Positions 32,829 through 42,837 of a stretch of DNA of 64,000 bases are shown here, piece by piece. The first letter of the stretch is position 1, and each line of letters opens with the position of its first letter. The stretch covers positions 62,001 through 126,000 of the forward strand of contig CAVVCY010000002.1 of assembly GCA_963746905.1 (NCBI GenBank), read 5' to 3'. This stretch comes from JALYNX01 sp963746905. GTDB lineage: Bacteria > Actinomycetota > Acidimicrobiia > Spongiisociales > ZC4RG35. Below the pieces are notes generated by a model, which was not told the origin of the DNA, did no database searches, and saw only the letters and a program-made list of their open reading frames with translations. The position numbers and the translations under genes were made by a program.

Positions 32829-35444
32829 GTGCCCACCCTCGCCCTGATCGACGGCAATTCGATTGCCTATCGGGCGTTCTACGCCTTGCCCGAGGACCTG
32901 GCCACCAAGAGCGGACAGGTGACCAACGCCGTGTTCGGTTTCACCCGGATGTTGATCCGACTTCTCAAAGACTTCCATCCCGATGGCATCGCCGTGGCCT
33001 GGGATGTCTCGAGGAAGACCTTCCGCACTGAGGTCTACCCGGAGTACAAGGCGCAGCGGGAGAAGGCTCCCGATCATTTCCGCAGCCAGCTCCCTCTGAT
33101 GGACAAGGTCCTCGAGTCGCTTCAGATCACCCAACTCAGGATGGAGGGATACGAGGCCGACGACCTGATCGCCACCCTCACCAAGAATGCGGTGGAAGCG
33201 GGTTGGGAGGTCCTCATCGTCACCGGGGACCGCGACGCCTTCCAATTGGTAGGAGGACCGGTTCGGGTGGTCTACACCCGCCGTGGGATCAGCGACACGA
33301 TCCTCGCCGACGAGGCCTGGGTCGAGGAGCGTTACGGGATCCGGCCCGATCAATACGTCGAGTACGCAGCTCTCCGCGGCGACAACTCGGACAACCTCCC
33401 CGGGGTTCCGGGTGTGGGGGAGAAGACAGCCTCCCGTCTGGTGGCAGATCACGGGAGCCTCGACGCGATCTATCTGGCGATAGCGGATCAGACTCCCAAA
33501 CTGCGGGAGAGCCTGGCTGCCAACCGAGATCAGGTGTTTCTCAACAAGGACCTGATGGTCCTCGTGGACGACCTCGACATCGGTATTGACATCGAGGAAC
33601 TTCACAACAGGGAATGGGACCGTCAGTTGGTCAAGGACCTGTTCGACAGTCTCGAGTTCCACTCGATGTGGGGAGATCTCGAAGAGGCGCTTCCGTCGGC
33701 GGTAGGAACGGCTGAGGTCCTCGAGGTCGAAACCCGTCTCCTGACCTCGCCCGCGGAGATAGCTGAGATCGCGGGCAACGCCAATCTTGTGGCTGCCTTG
33801 GTCACCGACGCTGGTGAGCCGTTTGGTCTGGCAATTGCCACCGGGCCCAACCGATCTGTCGTCGTCCCTTTCAACGATGCCGGACCGATCATGGGTGCCC
33901 TCGAATCGGGCTCGGCCGCGGTCGTCGGGCACGACCTGAAGGAGCTGGTGCGGGCACTCCTGGACCTCGATCACGATGTGGCAGTTCTGGAGATGGACAC
34001 CGCTCTCGCCGCCTACATCGTCAATCCCTCCCAGCGGACCTACGACCTGGAGGCCATGGCTGAGCGATGGCTGGATGTCGAGCTTGCCTCCCCGGACGAC
34101 GAGGCCGCGGCAGGAACCCTGCCTTTCGAAACCGGGCCTGACCTCGAAGTCGAGGGTCGACGGATCGAGGCGGTGCGGAGACTGGCGGACAAGATGAGAG
34201 CTGAGCTCGGCGAGCGCGACGAACTCGAGCTTTTCGACGAGTTCGAGCTGCCGCTGGTCCCGGTGCTCGCCCGAATGGAGCACGTCGGGATCGGAGTCGA
34301 TCGCGGCTATCTGGAGGCAATGGGCGTCGATCTCCGGGAGCGACTCGATCTCCTCGATGCCCGGATCCAGGAGCTGGCGGGAGAGCCCTTCAACGTGAAC
34401 TCGACCGATCAGCTGCGATCGATCCTCTTCGACAAGCTGGGCCTTCCGGTTATCAAGAAGACATCGACGGGCAAGCCCTCCACCGATGCCTCGGTGCTCA
34501 AGAAGATGGAGCATCCCCTGGTCGACGCCCTTCTCGAGTATCGGGAGCTGGAAAAGCTGCGCAGCACCTACGTCGACGGCTACCTGCCGCTGATCGAGGC
34601 CGACGGGCGAATCCACACCCGCTTCAACCAGATGGCAGCCACCACCGGCCGCCTCTCTTCCGACCGCCCCAACTCTGCAGAACATCCCGGTTCGCTCTGA
34701 GTCGGGGCGGACGATCCGAAAGGCATTCGTCGCCGGCGATGGCGCCTGCCTTTCTGGTGGCGGACTACTCACAGATCGAATTGCGGGTGCTTGGCCCACA
34801 TGAGCGGAGACCCGTTCCTGCTCGAGGCCTTCCGGGTCGGGTCGGACATCCACGCGGCGACTGCGGCCCGGGTGTGGAGACTCCCCGAGGACCAGGTCAC
34901 ACGAGAGCAACGGAACACGGCGAAGATGATCAACTTCGGCCTGCTCTACGGGATGGAAGCGTTCGGGCTCGCCGACCGCCTCGGGATCTCACGGGACGAG
35001 GCCCGAGATCACATCGATTCCTACTTCGCCCAATTCGTCCAGGTGAAGGAGTTCATGGCCTCCGTGGTGACCCTCGCCAGGAATCAGGGCTACACCACGA
35101 CCCTTTTCGGTCGTCGCAGGTATCTCCCCGAACTGAAGTCGGACAACTTCAGAATCCGCCAGATGGGGGAGCGGATGGCTCTCAACGCACCGGTGCAGGG
35201 CACTTCGGCAGACATCATCAAGAAGGCGATGATCGAGCTCGACCAGAGTCTGCGGAGTGGTGGCTTTCGGTCGTCGCTGATTCTCCAGATCCACGACGAG
35301 TTGATCCTCGAGTCTCCCGACGATGAGATGAGTGCCATCGAGAAGCTGGTTGTGGAGACGATGGAGGGAGTGGTCGACCTCGATGTTCCGCTGGTTGTGG
35401 ACGTGGGGACCGGCCCCGATTTGGCAAGCGTGAAGGTCGACTGA
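32829..35444 (+). CDS. polA: DNA polymerase I (PolA), broken by three one-base insertions
   Basis: PolA fills gaps and removes RNA primers. From GTG 32829 the 5'-3' exonuclease domain (LALIDGNSIAYRAFYALPED; GDRDAFQL; GDNSDNLPGVPGVGEKTA) is complete. The central region (~310-480) has the fold of the 3'-5' exonuclease but no DxE pair (VAALVTDAGEPFGLAI), as in many Gram-positives, so proofreading is probably absent. The polymerase domain runs through TTGRLSSDRPN, then QNIPVRSESG, then VADYSQIELRVL, then MSGDPFLLEAF in successively shifted frames, restored by removing one base near 34674, 34749 and 34791. It ends with LILQIHDELILE. Full length is ~871 aa. Sequence error is the likely cause. Confidence 0.92.
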
Positions 35445-35456
35445 ACCCGATAACGG

Positions 35457-35486
35457 TTGGCCATTTATGGCCGACAGGCGTACACT
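35457..35486 (+). promoter_or_regulatory. Candidate rpsA promoter with a palindrome in its spacer
   Basis: TTGGCC (35457-35462) and TACACT (35481-35486), 18 bp apart, form a good promoter candidate between polA and rpsA. A perfect 14-bp palindrome, GGCCATTTATGGCC (35459-35472), overlaps the -35 box and spacer, where a bound repressor would block RNA polymerase. A GGAGGT ribosome site follows at 35526-35531. Confidence 0.45.
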
Positions 35487-35544
35487 CCTGGGGCCTGCGG
35501 GCCTAGCGCACGCAGAGTTCCTTTCGGAGGTAATCACCTACAAC

Positions 35545-37096
35545 ATGCCCAACGACCAAGAGAACGCGCCCGAGAGCATCGCCGAAGAGGCGATGGCGGA
35601 GGCGCCCGACCCGATCGCTGACGATCTGCCCGAAATCGAGGCATCAGCGGTCACCGAGGAGCCTGAGGCTCCCGCCCCAGCTGAGTCACCCGTCGAGACC
35701 GAGGCCGAGCCTGTCGTGACGCCCGAAGTCACCGTGCCCGAGGTCGCAGAGCCCGAAGCCGCGGCACCCGAAGTCACGCCCACCGGATCAGTCTCCGGCC
35801 GCGAGGCCCTGGTGGCCCCTGATTTGAGTGATCTCCCCGACGACATCGGAGATGACTTCGAAAGGGCGATTGCGGCAACTGTCCTCGAATTCAAAGAGGG
35901 CGACATTGTCGAAGGGACCGTGGTGAGTGTCGATGGTGACGGCGCCATGATCGACATCGGCTACAAGTCCGAAGGGCTGATTCCGACCCGCGAGCTCTCT
36001 ATTCGCAACAACGTCGATCCCAACGACGCCGTCAAGGTCGGCGACAGGGTCGAGGCAGTTGTCCTGAACAAGGAGGACGACGAAGGGCGTCTAATCCTCT
36101 CCAAGAAGCGTGCCATGTACGAACGCGCCTGGGGTCGGATCCAGGGGATCGCCGACCAGGAGGGCACCGTCGAGGGAACTGTCATCGAAGTCGTAAAGGG
36201 CGGTCTCATCGTCGACATCGGCCTTCGTGGATTTCTCCCAGCTTCACTTGTCGATCTGCGGCGGGTCCGCGACCTCGATCCTTTCATCGGCCAGACGATC
36301 ACGGCCAAAGTCATCGAGTTGGACCGCCCGAGGAACAATGTCGTCCTTTCCCGTCGTGCCTATCTCGAAGAGGCGCAGGCGGAGGAGCGCAATGCCTTTC
36401 TGGACGGTCTCGGTGAGGGTGAAGTCCGCGATGGCGTCATTTCGTCGGTCGTCAATTTCGGCGCTTTCGTCGACCTCGGCGGTATGGACGGCTTGGTCCA
36501 CGTTTCCGAGCTCTCCTGGCAGCACGTCAACCATCCCGGCGAGCTGGTCAAGGTCGGAGACAAGGTCACGGTCAAAGGTCCTCGAAGTCGATCGCGATCG
36601 CGAGCGCATCTCGCTCTCGATCCGTCAGACGAGCGACGACCCGTGGGACGTATTTGCCCGTGAGCACGAAGTCGGAGACGTTGTCGACGGTGTCGTGACC
36701 AAGACCGTTCCGTTCGGTGCCTTCGTTTCTGTCGCTGATGGAGTGGAGGGCTTGGTCCACGTCTCGGAGATCGCCGTTCATCGCGTCGAGTCCCCCGAGC
36801 TCGAGCTCTCGATCGGCCAGCCGGTCAAGGTGAAGATCACCGAGAAGGAGAACGAGCGCCGCCGGGTATCGCTCTCCATCAAGCAGGCATCACCGGACTG
36901 GCAGGAGCGGGAGACCCAGATCGAAGAGCAGAAGAAGGCTCCTGCCCCCAGCAGCAGCAGCAGCCGCCGCCGCCCGCAGAAGGAGTTCGAGCGCGAGTTC
37001 GGGCCCACTGACGACGAGCGGCCCCCGATGCCGGTCGACGCCTCATTGGAGGCGATCCTCCAAGAGCTCAAGGAGCGCGGTATCGGTCGGAGGTGA
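35545..37096 (+). CDS. rpsA: 30S ribosomal protein S1 (RpsA), broken by one extra base
   Basis: S1 binds mRNA and helps initiation. After an acidic, Ala/Glu/Pro-rich N-terminal extension of ~110 residues come four S1 RNA-binding repeats (e.g. GDIVEGTVVSVDGDGAMIDIG; GTVIEVVKGGLIVDIG; VNFGAFVDLGGMDGLVHVS; VVTKTVPFGAFVSVADGV) and a basic, Ser/Arg-rich tail. The frame changes in the third repeat: removing a G at 36577/36578 turns the sequence into KVTVKVLEVDRDRERISLSI and restores ~516 aa. ATG 35545 has GGAGGT 13 bases upstream, a rather long spacing. The essential function makes a real knockout unlikely. Confidence 0.92.
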
Positions 37097-37097
37097 C

Positions 37098-37117
37098 CCG
37101 CCGGTCGAATCCGGCGG
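37098..37117 (+). terminator. GC hairpin directly after rpsA
   Basis: CCGCCGG (37098-37104) pairs perfectly with CCGGCGG (37111-37117) around a 6-base loop, two bases after the rpsA stop. There is no T-tract, so intrinsic termination is uncertain; it may be a weak terminator or an mRNA 3'-end stabiliser. Confidence 0.35.
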
Positions 37118-37378
37118 CGGGAAGGCCATCTGACTAGTCACAACGTGATCGTTTCATGGTGTGAGCTAGTCACGCCTTTTAACCCCGTCACGATATGAGA
37201 CGACCGAACTATGGAGCGTTTAGGGGAAACCCTCAAGACTCACTCCATACGGTCCGAATCATTCCTGTGGAATTGGACTTGAAAAACAGGGAGGGCGCGC
37301 CCCAACCGGTAGCATGCCAGACGGTATGTGCCGGCGACGGGTCGGCGCCTAACCGAGGGGACAACCGAAGGGGACTCA
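37118..37378 (+). promoter_or_regulatory. 261-bp leader region before the Tad pilus operon
   Basis: No gene is seen here. The region has a 10-bp palindrome TGACTAGTCA (37131-37140), a direct repeat CTAGTCAC at 37134-37141 and 37166-37173 (32-bp period), a small AGGG-GAAA-CCCT hairpin near 37221-37232, and a larger imperfect stem in which GTCC...ATTCC at ~37253 pairs with GGAAT...GGAC. It is AT-richer than its flanks. These could be regulator sites plus a structured leader controlling pilus expression. I could not match it to a known riboswitch class. Confidence 0.4.
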
Positions 37379-38305
37379 ATGGGTAGGAGAGCCATCGTTC
37401 TGCTTGTGGCCTTGATACTGGCCGGGCTCGCCGCTTGGGCGGTCTGGAACTACTTGCAGGGCATAGAGAACGACATAGAAGCGGGCCAGGAGCAAGTCAC
37501 GGTCTTCCGGGCTGTCAGTGCCATTGCCGAAGGAACCGACGGAGCCATCATCCTGTCGGACTTCAACTCCGGCGGTCAGCTGATCGTGAAAGGCACCGAG
37601 GAGAAGGAAGATCTCCCCGATTTGGCCATCACCTCCGAGGAGCAGCTCAACCAGGTTCTAGGCAGCCAAGTTGCAGCTGGTCCGATCTCTGCAAACAGTG
37701 TTTTGGTCGAGTCGCAGTGGACCGAGATCAACATCGACGTCACTCCGCTCGCCGAGCAGATCCCCGAGGGCAAGCAGGCCATGGTGATCTCGACAGACAA
37801 CGTCCGAGGGGTCAACGGGTTCGTCAACGCCGGCGATCGGATCAACCTGATCATCACTCTCGACATCGCTTTCGACCTTCTCCCGGAGGGCTTCCAGGGG
37901 ATCACGGTCGGCGCCGAGGCGCCACCGACCGAAGGCGCGGCCGCCCCGACCGATCAGGCTGCGCAGGTGATCACCTACACCAGGTTTGTCCTTCAGGGGA
38001 TACCTGTGCTCGCGGCCGGTCGTGACGTCGCGACCGACCCCGACGCCCCGGAGCAGGTGGAAGCCGAGCCGACGACGCCGTCTGAGAGCACCACCGAGAC
38101 CACGGTGGCCGAAGAGGACACCGGCAACGAGACCGTCTTCACCCTCGAAGTCACTCCCGAGCAGGCTGAGCGAATCGCATATGCCTTCGAGAATGGCTCG
38201 ATGTGGCTGACCCTCGTTCCTGAGGACTTCGTCGAAGTCGAGACACAGGGTGTGATCATCGATAACCTCTTCGGTGGAGACCTGGTCAGCGACATTTTCG
38301 GATAA
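37379..38305 (+). CDS. cpaB: Tad pilus assembly protein CpaB/RcpC
   Basis: CpaB/RcpC proteins have an N-terminal membrane helix and SAF/beta-clip domains, and support Flp pilus assembly in the cell envelope. This 308-aa protein starts MGRRAIVLLVALILAGLAAWAVW (single anchor), then has an SAF-like region with VAAGPISANSVLVESQW and a second part with GKQAMVISTDNVRGVNGFVNAGDRI, the usual CpaB motif. A Glu/Pro/Thr-rich linker (about 215-255) precedes the C-terminus. ATG 37379 has GAAGGGG nearby and the membrane anchor begins there. First gene of the pilus operon. Confidence 0.88.
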   Translation: MGRRAIVLLVALILAGLAAWAVWNYLQGIENDIEAGQEQVTVFRAVSAIAEGTDGAIILSDFNSGGQLIVKGTEEKEDLPDLAITSEEQLNQVLGSQVAAGPISANSVLVESQWTEINIDVTPLAEQIPEGKQAMVISTDNVRGVNGFVNAGDRINLIITLDIAFDLLPEGFQGITVGAEAPPTEGAAAPTDQAAQVITYTRFVLQGIPVLAAGRDVATDPDAPEQVEAEPTTPSESTTETTVAEEDTGNETVFTLEVTPEQAERIAYAFENGSMWLTLVPEDFVEVETQGVIIDNLFGGDLVSDIFG

Positions 38306-38326
38306 GTTTGAGTAAGAGGTTCTCCC

Positions 38327-39511
38327 ATGTCATTGGCTGAGCACAACCTGTTGGTGGTCGATAAGGACGACGACTTCGTCTCGGCTGCCAAGGAGCTGTT
38401 CGAAGGCCGACTGCCGGTAGCTCGCTCCATCGAAGAGGCGAGTCAGACCATCGAGTCGGGTGAGCTTCGCATGCTCCTGCTCGGGCCCTCGTACAGCAAC
38501 GAGGAGTCCATGGAGCAGGTGCGTAGCCTTCACAACCAGGATCCGGTTCTCGTTCTGATGATGGTGGCCGAGACGGTCACCGCCGACCTTCTCAGGTACG
38601 CGATGCGTGCCGGGGTGTCGGACGTCATCGAGTCCCCCCTCGACGAGACCAAGATCGAGGCTGCGATCGAGCAGTTCGCCCACGACGTGCTGAAGCGACG
38701 CAACGTCGCGGCACGTTCCGGCCGTGAAGTGGAACGCACCGAGCGGGGCCAGCTGATCACAGTCACCTCGGCCAAGGGCGGAAGCGGCAAGACCGTGATG
38801 GCTACCAATGTGGCGCTTCTGCTCAACCGGTTGGCCGACAAGAAGGTTGTCCTGGTCGATGCCGATCTCCAATTCGGCGATGTCTGCCTGCTCCTTCAGC
38901 TCGAGCCGCGTTTCACCATGGTGAACGCCGCGCACGAGCTGCATCAGCTCGACTCTGAGATGCTCGACTCCTTGCTCACCGAGCATCCGAGCGGGCTTCG
39001 GGTGTTGGCCGCACCGCTGGAGCCAGCGTTTGCCGACGACATCACCACCGCCGGGTTGATGCAGATGCTCGATGTCCTTCAGGAGACCTACGACTATGTC
39101 GTGGTCGACACGGCATCGATGCTCGACGAGTTGATCCTGTCACTCATCGAGAAGGCCGACCAGGTGCTCATGATCGTCGATATGGACCTCCCGTCGGTCA
39201 AGAACGCCAAGCTCGCCCTGGAGACCCTCCGTCTCCTCAAATTCTCAACGGGCAACGTGAAACTCGTCATGAACCGCTCCAACTCGAAGGCGCGCCTCGA
39301 CAACAAGGAAATCGAAGGTGCCCTAAAGATGGAGATCGCAGCTGCCGTTCCCTCTGATGCGGCGGTGCCCAACTCGGTCAACGAGGGGCGCCCCGTTGTG
39401 GAGACCGACCCGAAGGGGAAAGTCGCCAAGGGATTCGAGAGTGTTGCTGCCTTGATCGCGGGGAAAATCCCCGAGGGCCCGCAAAAGAGCGGGCTCTTCG
39501 GGCGTAAATAG
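38327..39511 (+). CDS. tadZ: TadZ/CpaE-type pilus localisation ATPase
   Basis: A 394-aa protein with an N-terminal receiver-like domain (NLLVVDKDDDFVSAAKELF; residues ~1-125) and a ParA/MinD-type ATPase domain with the deviant Walker A TSAKGGSGKTVMATNVALLL near residue 149 and VDADLQFGDVCLLL. TadZ proteins direct the Tad machine to the cell pole. A receiver fused to a MinD ATPase is typical of CpaE. It follows cpaB by 21 bp with an AAGAGG-like ribosome site and precedes tadA. Confidence 0.9.
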   Translation: MSLAEHNLLVVDKDDDFVSAAKELFEGRLPVARSIEEASQTIESGELRMLLLGPSYSNEESMEQVRSLHNQDPVLVLMMVAETVTADLLRYAMRAGVSDVIESPLDETKIEAAIEQFAHDVLKRRNVAARSGREVERTERGQLITVTSAKGGSGKTVMATNVALLLNRLADKKVVLVDADLQFGDVCLLLQLEPRFTMVNAAHELHQLDSEMLDSLLTEHPSGLRVLAAPLEPAFADDITTAGLMQMLDVLQETYDYVVVDTASMLDELILSLIEKADQVLMIVDMDLPSVKNAKLALETLRLLKFSTGNVKLVMNRSNSKARLDNKEIEGALKMEIAAAVPSDAAVPNSVNEGRPVVETDPKGKVAKGFESVAALIAGKIPEGPQKSGLFGRK

Positions 39512-39526
39512 GGGAAGGTGTGAACC

Positions 39527-40888
39527 GTGCCATCTTTATCTGAAAGAGTTGCTGCTGCCAGGCAGAGCGAGACCGCCGACATCGGCGTCAACCGGGGCGA
39601 CGCGTTAAGCGAGCTTCGAGGACGTCTCCACTTCAAGGTTGTGGAGGAGCTCGGTCCGACTCTCTATGACCGCCAGATGTCCGACGCCGAGCTGCGCCTC
39701 CGTGTGCTCGAGATGTTGGAGTGGGCGGTCGACCAGGAGCAAGGGCTTCCCCTGACGTCAGCCGATCGGCGTGCCCTGCTCAACGAGATCGCTTCGGACG
39801 TCCTCGGCTACGGGCCCATCGACCCGCTGCTCAACGACCCGGACATCACTGAAGTCATGGCCAACGGGCCGTTCGATATCTACTACGAAAAGCAGGGCCG
39901 GATCCTGCTCTCAGATGTGAAGTTCGTGGACGAAGTCCATCTCCGGAGAATCATCGACAAGATCGTCGGCCAAATCGGTCGTCGTGTCGACGAAGCCACC
40001 CCGATGGTGGATGCCCGCCTCCCTGACGGCTCACGTGTCAACGCGGTGGTTCACCCGTTGGCGATTGGCGGGCCCTTCCTGACCATTCGAAAGTTCGCGG
40101 TCGACCCTTATCAGGAAGCCGACCTCATCAACTTCGGCACCATCACCCAGCGTGTGGCCGACTTTGCCCGGGCATGTGTCCGAGGCCGACTCAACATCCT
40201 GATCTCCGGTGGTACCGGTTCCGGCAAGACCACGACGCTCAACGTGATGTCCTCTTACATCCCGGGCGACGAGCGAATCGTCACAGTCGAGGACGCGGCC
40301 GAGCTCCAGCTCCATCAGGAGCATGTGCTCACCCTGGAGTCCCGCCCCGCCAACATCGAGGGCAAGGGTGCCGTTGGCATTCGCGACCTGGTGCGCAACA
40401 CCCTGCGTATGCGGCCCGACCGCATCGTGGTTGGTGAGGTTCGTGGCGCCGAGGCACTCGACATGCTCCAGGCCATGAACACCGGTCACGACGGATCCCT
40501 GACCACCGTCCACTCCAACGCTCCTCGCGACACCTTGTCACGTATCGAGACCATGGTGTTGATGGCCGGTTTCGACCTTCCGATGCGAGCCATCCGTGAG
40601 CAGATCGCGTCGGCCGTCGACTTGATCATCCATGTGTCCCGTCTCAAGGACGGAACCAGGCGGGTGACCCACGTCACCGAGGTCGAGGGCATGGAAGGTG
40701 AGATCATCACCCTGCAGGACATCTTCATGTTCGACTTCGGGATGGGCGTCGACGAGGACGGGATCTACAAGGGCCGTCTCAAGGCGACGGGGATCCGCCC
40801 CACCTTCTCCGAAGACCTCGAGAACCAGGGCATCAGGCTTCCGGCCGACCTCTTCGATCCGGAGCCGTTCGCCAGGGGTCGTGGGTGA
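39527..40888 (+). CDS. tadA: TadA/CpaF pilus secretion ATPase
   Basis: A hexameric type II/IV secretion ATPase that powers Flp pilin assembly. The 453-aa protein has an N-terminal domain, then LISGGTGSGKTTTLNVMSSYI (Walker A, residues ~228-236), the Asp box DERIVTVEDAAELQLHQEHVL, Walker B (RPDRIVVGEVRGAEALDMLQ) and the His box TGHDGSLTTVHSNAP. All are diagnostic of CpaF. The GTG start at 39527 lies 15 bp after tadZ; the stop overlaps the next gene by 4 bp. Confidence 0.95.
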   Translation: MPSLSERVAAARQSETADIGVNRGDALSELRGRLHFKVVEELGPTLYDRQMSDAELRLRVLEMLEWAVDQEQGLPLTSADRRALLNEIASDVLGYGPIDPLLNDPDITEVMANGPFDIYYEKQGRILLSDVKFVDEVHLRRIIDKIVGQIGRRVDEATPMVDARLPDGSRVNAVVHPLAIGGPFLTIRKFAVDPYQEADLINFGTITQRVADFARACVRGRLNILISGGTGSGKTTTLNVMSSYIPGDERIVTVEDAAELQLHQEHVLTLESRPANIEGKGAVGIRDLVRNTLRMRPDRIVVGEVRGAEALDMLQAMNTGHDGSLTTVHSNAPRDTLSRIETMVLMAGFDLPMRAIREQIASAVDLIIHVSRLKDGTRRVTHVTEVEGMEGEIITLQDIFMFDFGMGVDEDGIYKGRLKATGIRPTFSEDLENQGIRLPADLFDPEPFARGRG

Positions 40889-42837
40889 GACGACTCCTTC
40901 TGCTGGTAGTCGCCCTCGTCCTTGGGCTGAGTACGGCTGTCTTTGCACAGACCGCAGCGCCTGAGATCGAGATCGTCGACATCAACGGTGCTCGGTATGC
41001 CGAGAACGGTCAGGTGATGATGGTGGTCGAGTTCCGGAACATGACCGCAGCACCCGACCCCACCCAATTGGTGGTCACGGTCGATGGTCAGCCGGTCACT
41101 GGCCTCGAGACCGCCCCTGTCGGCGAGTCGAGCGTGCCGGTCGGAGTCGTTCTCGTAATCGATACCTCAGGTTCCATGGCCGGAGCGCCAATCGATCAGG
41201 CCAAGGCAGCCGCAAAGAGCTTCGTCTCACTCAAGAACCCCGAAGACTCCGTCGCGCTGGTGACCTTCTCCGACACGGCCGTCGTCCAGACCGGGTTCAC
41301 CACCAACGCGACGGATTTGAACAACCGCATCGATGCCATCGTCGCCGATGGGGAGACCGCCCTCTACGACGGAGTGATCCTGGGTTTGAGCCTGTTCGAC
41401 ACCCCGTCTGCGGACAACTTGCTCCCCAACATGATCGTCATGAGCGACGGCGAGGACACCGCCTCAACAGCGACAGAGGCAGACGCGCTGGCCGCCGTCA
41501 GCGCCAGCGATGCCCGAACCTTCGCTGTGGCCCTCGAGTCACCCGACTTCAATCCGGCGACAGTTCAGGCAATCGCGGAGGCCGGCGGCGGTCTCTTCCT
41601 GTCGACCCCGAACCCCGAGGAGTTGTCGTCGCTGTATAACGCAATCGGCCGGGAGATCAGCAACACGCTCGTCACGAAGTTTGTGTCACCCGTGTCTACT
41701 CCCGGTGACGCCGAATTCGCGGTGACTTATCCGGGCGGGCTGTCATCGACGGTGACGTACCCGGTGTCTGGATATGCCACCACTACCTCTTCGTCTCCGT
41801 CCACCACTGTGACCACGGTGCCCCCGAGCACGATCACGGTCGAGAGCAGCCTTCCCTTGAGCTCGAGCTCGCTGGCCCTGATCGGCGCTGTCGGGCTCGG
41901 CCTTACCGTCTTCTTGTTCCTGATCATCCTCTTTGGTCGTGACGAGGAGGAGGGCGGGGGACGTTTCGCCAAGCGCCTCCAGGCCTACGGTCGACGCGGT
42001 CGGGCCACCGAAGAGGAGAAGGTGCCGTTCCTGCAGCGAATTCCGATCCTCAACCGGTTCAGCCAGGCGGCTGAGGAAGAGGTCAGGAAGCGCGGCATGC
42101 TCTCCGGGGTCAATGCAGCCCTGGAGCAGGCAAACATCCCGATGACTCCAGGTGAGGCGATCCTTGCGATGTTCGGCCTGGCCGCGGTTGGTGGCGTATT
42201 TCTTGCCATCTTCAGCAGCCCACTCACCGGGCTCATTGTCTTTGCAGGTTTGTTGGTCTTCTTCATCTTCATGATCAGGTATGCCGGAAATCGTGAGAAG
42301 TCGAGGTTCGAGAAGCAGCTTCCCGACACCCTCACCCTTCTCTCCACCTCGCTGCGCGCCGGCTACTCGCTGCTGCAGGCGATCGAGGCCGTGGCCGCCG
42401 AGGCTCCGGAGCCAACCTCGCGTGAGTTCAGCCGAGGGGTGACCGAGTCCAGGTTGGGGCGGACAGTGTCCGACGCCCTCCAGGGGATCGCAGACCGGAC
42501 TCAGTCCCAGGACTTCGAGTGGGCGACGATGGCGATCGAGATCCAGCGTGAGGTCGGTGGAAATCTGGCCGAAGTCCTCCAGACCGTGGCTGAGACCATG
42601 CTCTCCCGCAACCGGCTCAAGGGTGAGATCCGGGCCCTTACCGCCGAGGGTCGCATCTCGGCCATTGTCCTTGGGTCCCTTCCCTTCTTGATGTTCCTCT
42701 TCCTCTGGTTCAACAACCGTTCCTATCTGATGCCACTTATCGAATCGCCCACCGGAAGACTCGCCATCGTTGCCGGGGGACTGCTGATTCTCGGCGGAAT
42801 TTTCTGGCTCAAGAAGATCGTGGATATCGAAATATGA
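40885..42837 (+). CDS. tadB: Fused von Willebrand A domain and TadB (T2SF) pilus membrane protein
   Basis: A 650-aa protein in one unbroken frame. It starts with a signal-like helix (RRLLLLVVALVLGLSTAVFA), then a VWA domain (~85-265) with MIDAS motif VIDTSGSMAG near residue 93 and MSDGEDTAST. A Ser/Thr/Pro-rich linker (~295-325) and a membrane helix follow. Then comes a TadB-like T2SF domain (~370-650) with LPDTLTLLSTSLRAGYSLLQAIE and IEIQREVGGNLAEVLQTVAETM. The VWA part would face outside; TadB is the inner platform of the pilus. TadB is usually a separate ~300-aa protein, so the fusion ties an adhesion-type module to the base. GTG 40885 overlaps tadA. Confidence 0.9.
   Translation: MRRLLLLVVALVLGLSTAVFAQTAAPEIEIVDINGARYAENGQVMMVVEFRNMTAAPDPTQLVVTVDGQPVTGLETAPVGESSVPVGVVLVIDTSGSMAGAPIDQAKAAAKSFVSLKNPEDSVALVTFSDTAVVQTGFTTNATDLNNRIDAIVADGETALYDGVILGLSLFDTPSADNLLPNMIVMSDGEDTASTATEADALAAVSASDARTFAVALESPDFNPATVQAIAEAGGGLFLSTPNPEELSSLYNAIGREISNTLVTKFVSPVSTPGDAEFAVTYPGGLSSTVTYPVSGYATTTSSSPSTTVTTVPPSTITVESSLPLSSSSLALIGAVGLGLTVFLFLIILFGRDEEEGGGRFAKRLQAYGRRGRATEEEKVPFLQRIPILNRFSQAAEEEVRKRGMLSGVNAALEQANIPMTPGEAILAMFGLAAVGGVFLAIFSSPLTGLIVFAGLLVFFIFMIRYAGNREKSRFEKQLPDTLTLLSTSLRAGYSLLQAIEAVAAEAPEPTSREFSRGVTESRLGRTVSDALQGIADRTQSQDFEWATMAIEIQREVGGNLAEVLQTVAETMLSRNRLKGEIRALTAEGRISAIVLGSLPFLMFLFLWFNNRSYLMPLIESPTGRLAIVAGGLLILGGIFWLKKIVDIEI

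Noticed and set aside
4090..36580. Programmed +1 ribosomal frameshifting in murC, polA and rpsA
   Set aside because: The sites share no slippery sequence or stop-codon context, polA would need three events within ~120 bp, and homologues are not known to use recoding.
37195..37386. 63-aa open frame before cpaB
   Set aside because: It overlaps structured leader sequence, lacks a ribosome site and has no protein-like pattern.
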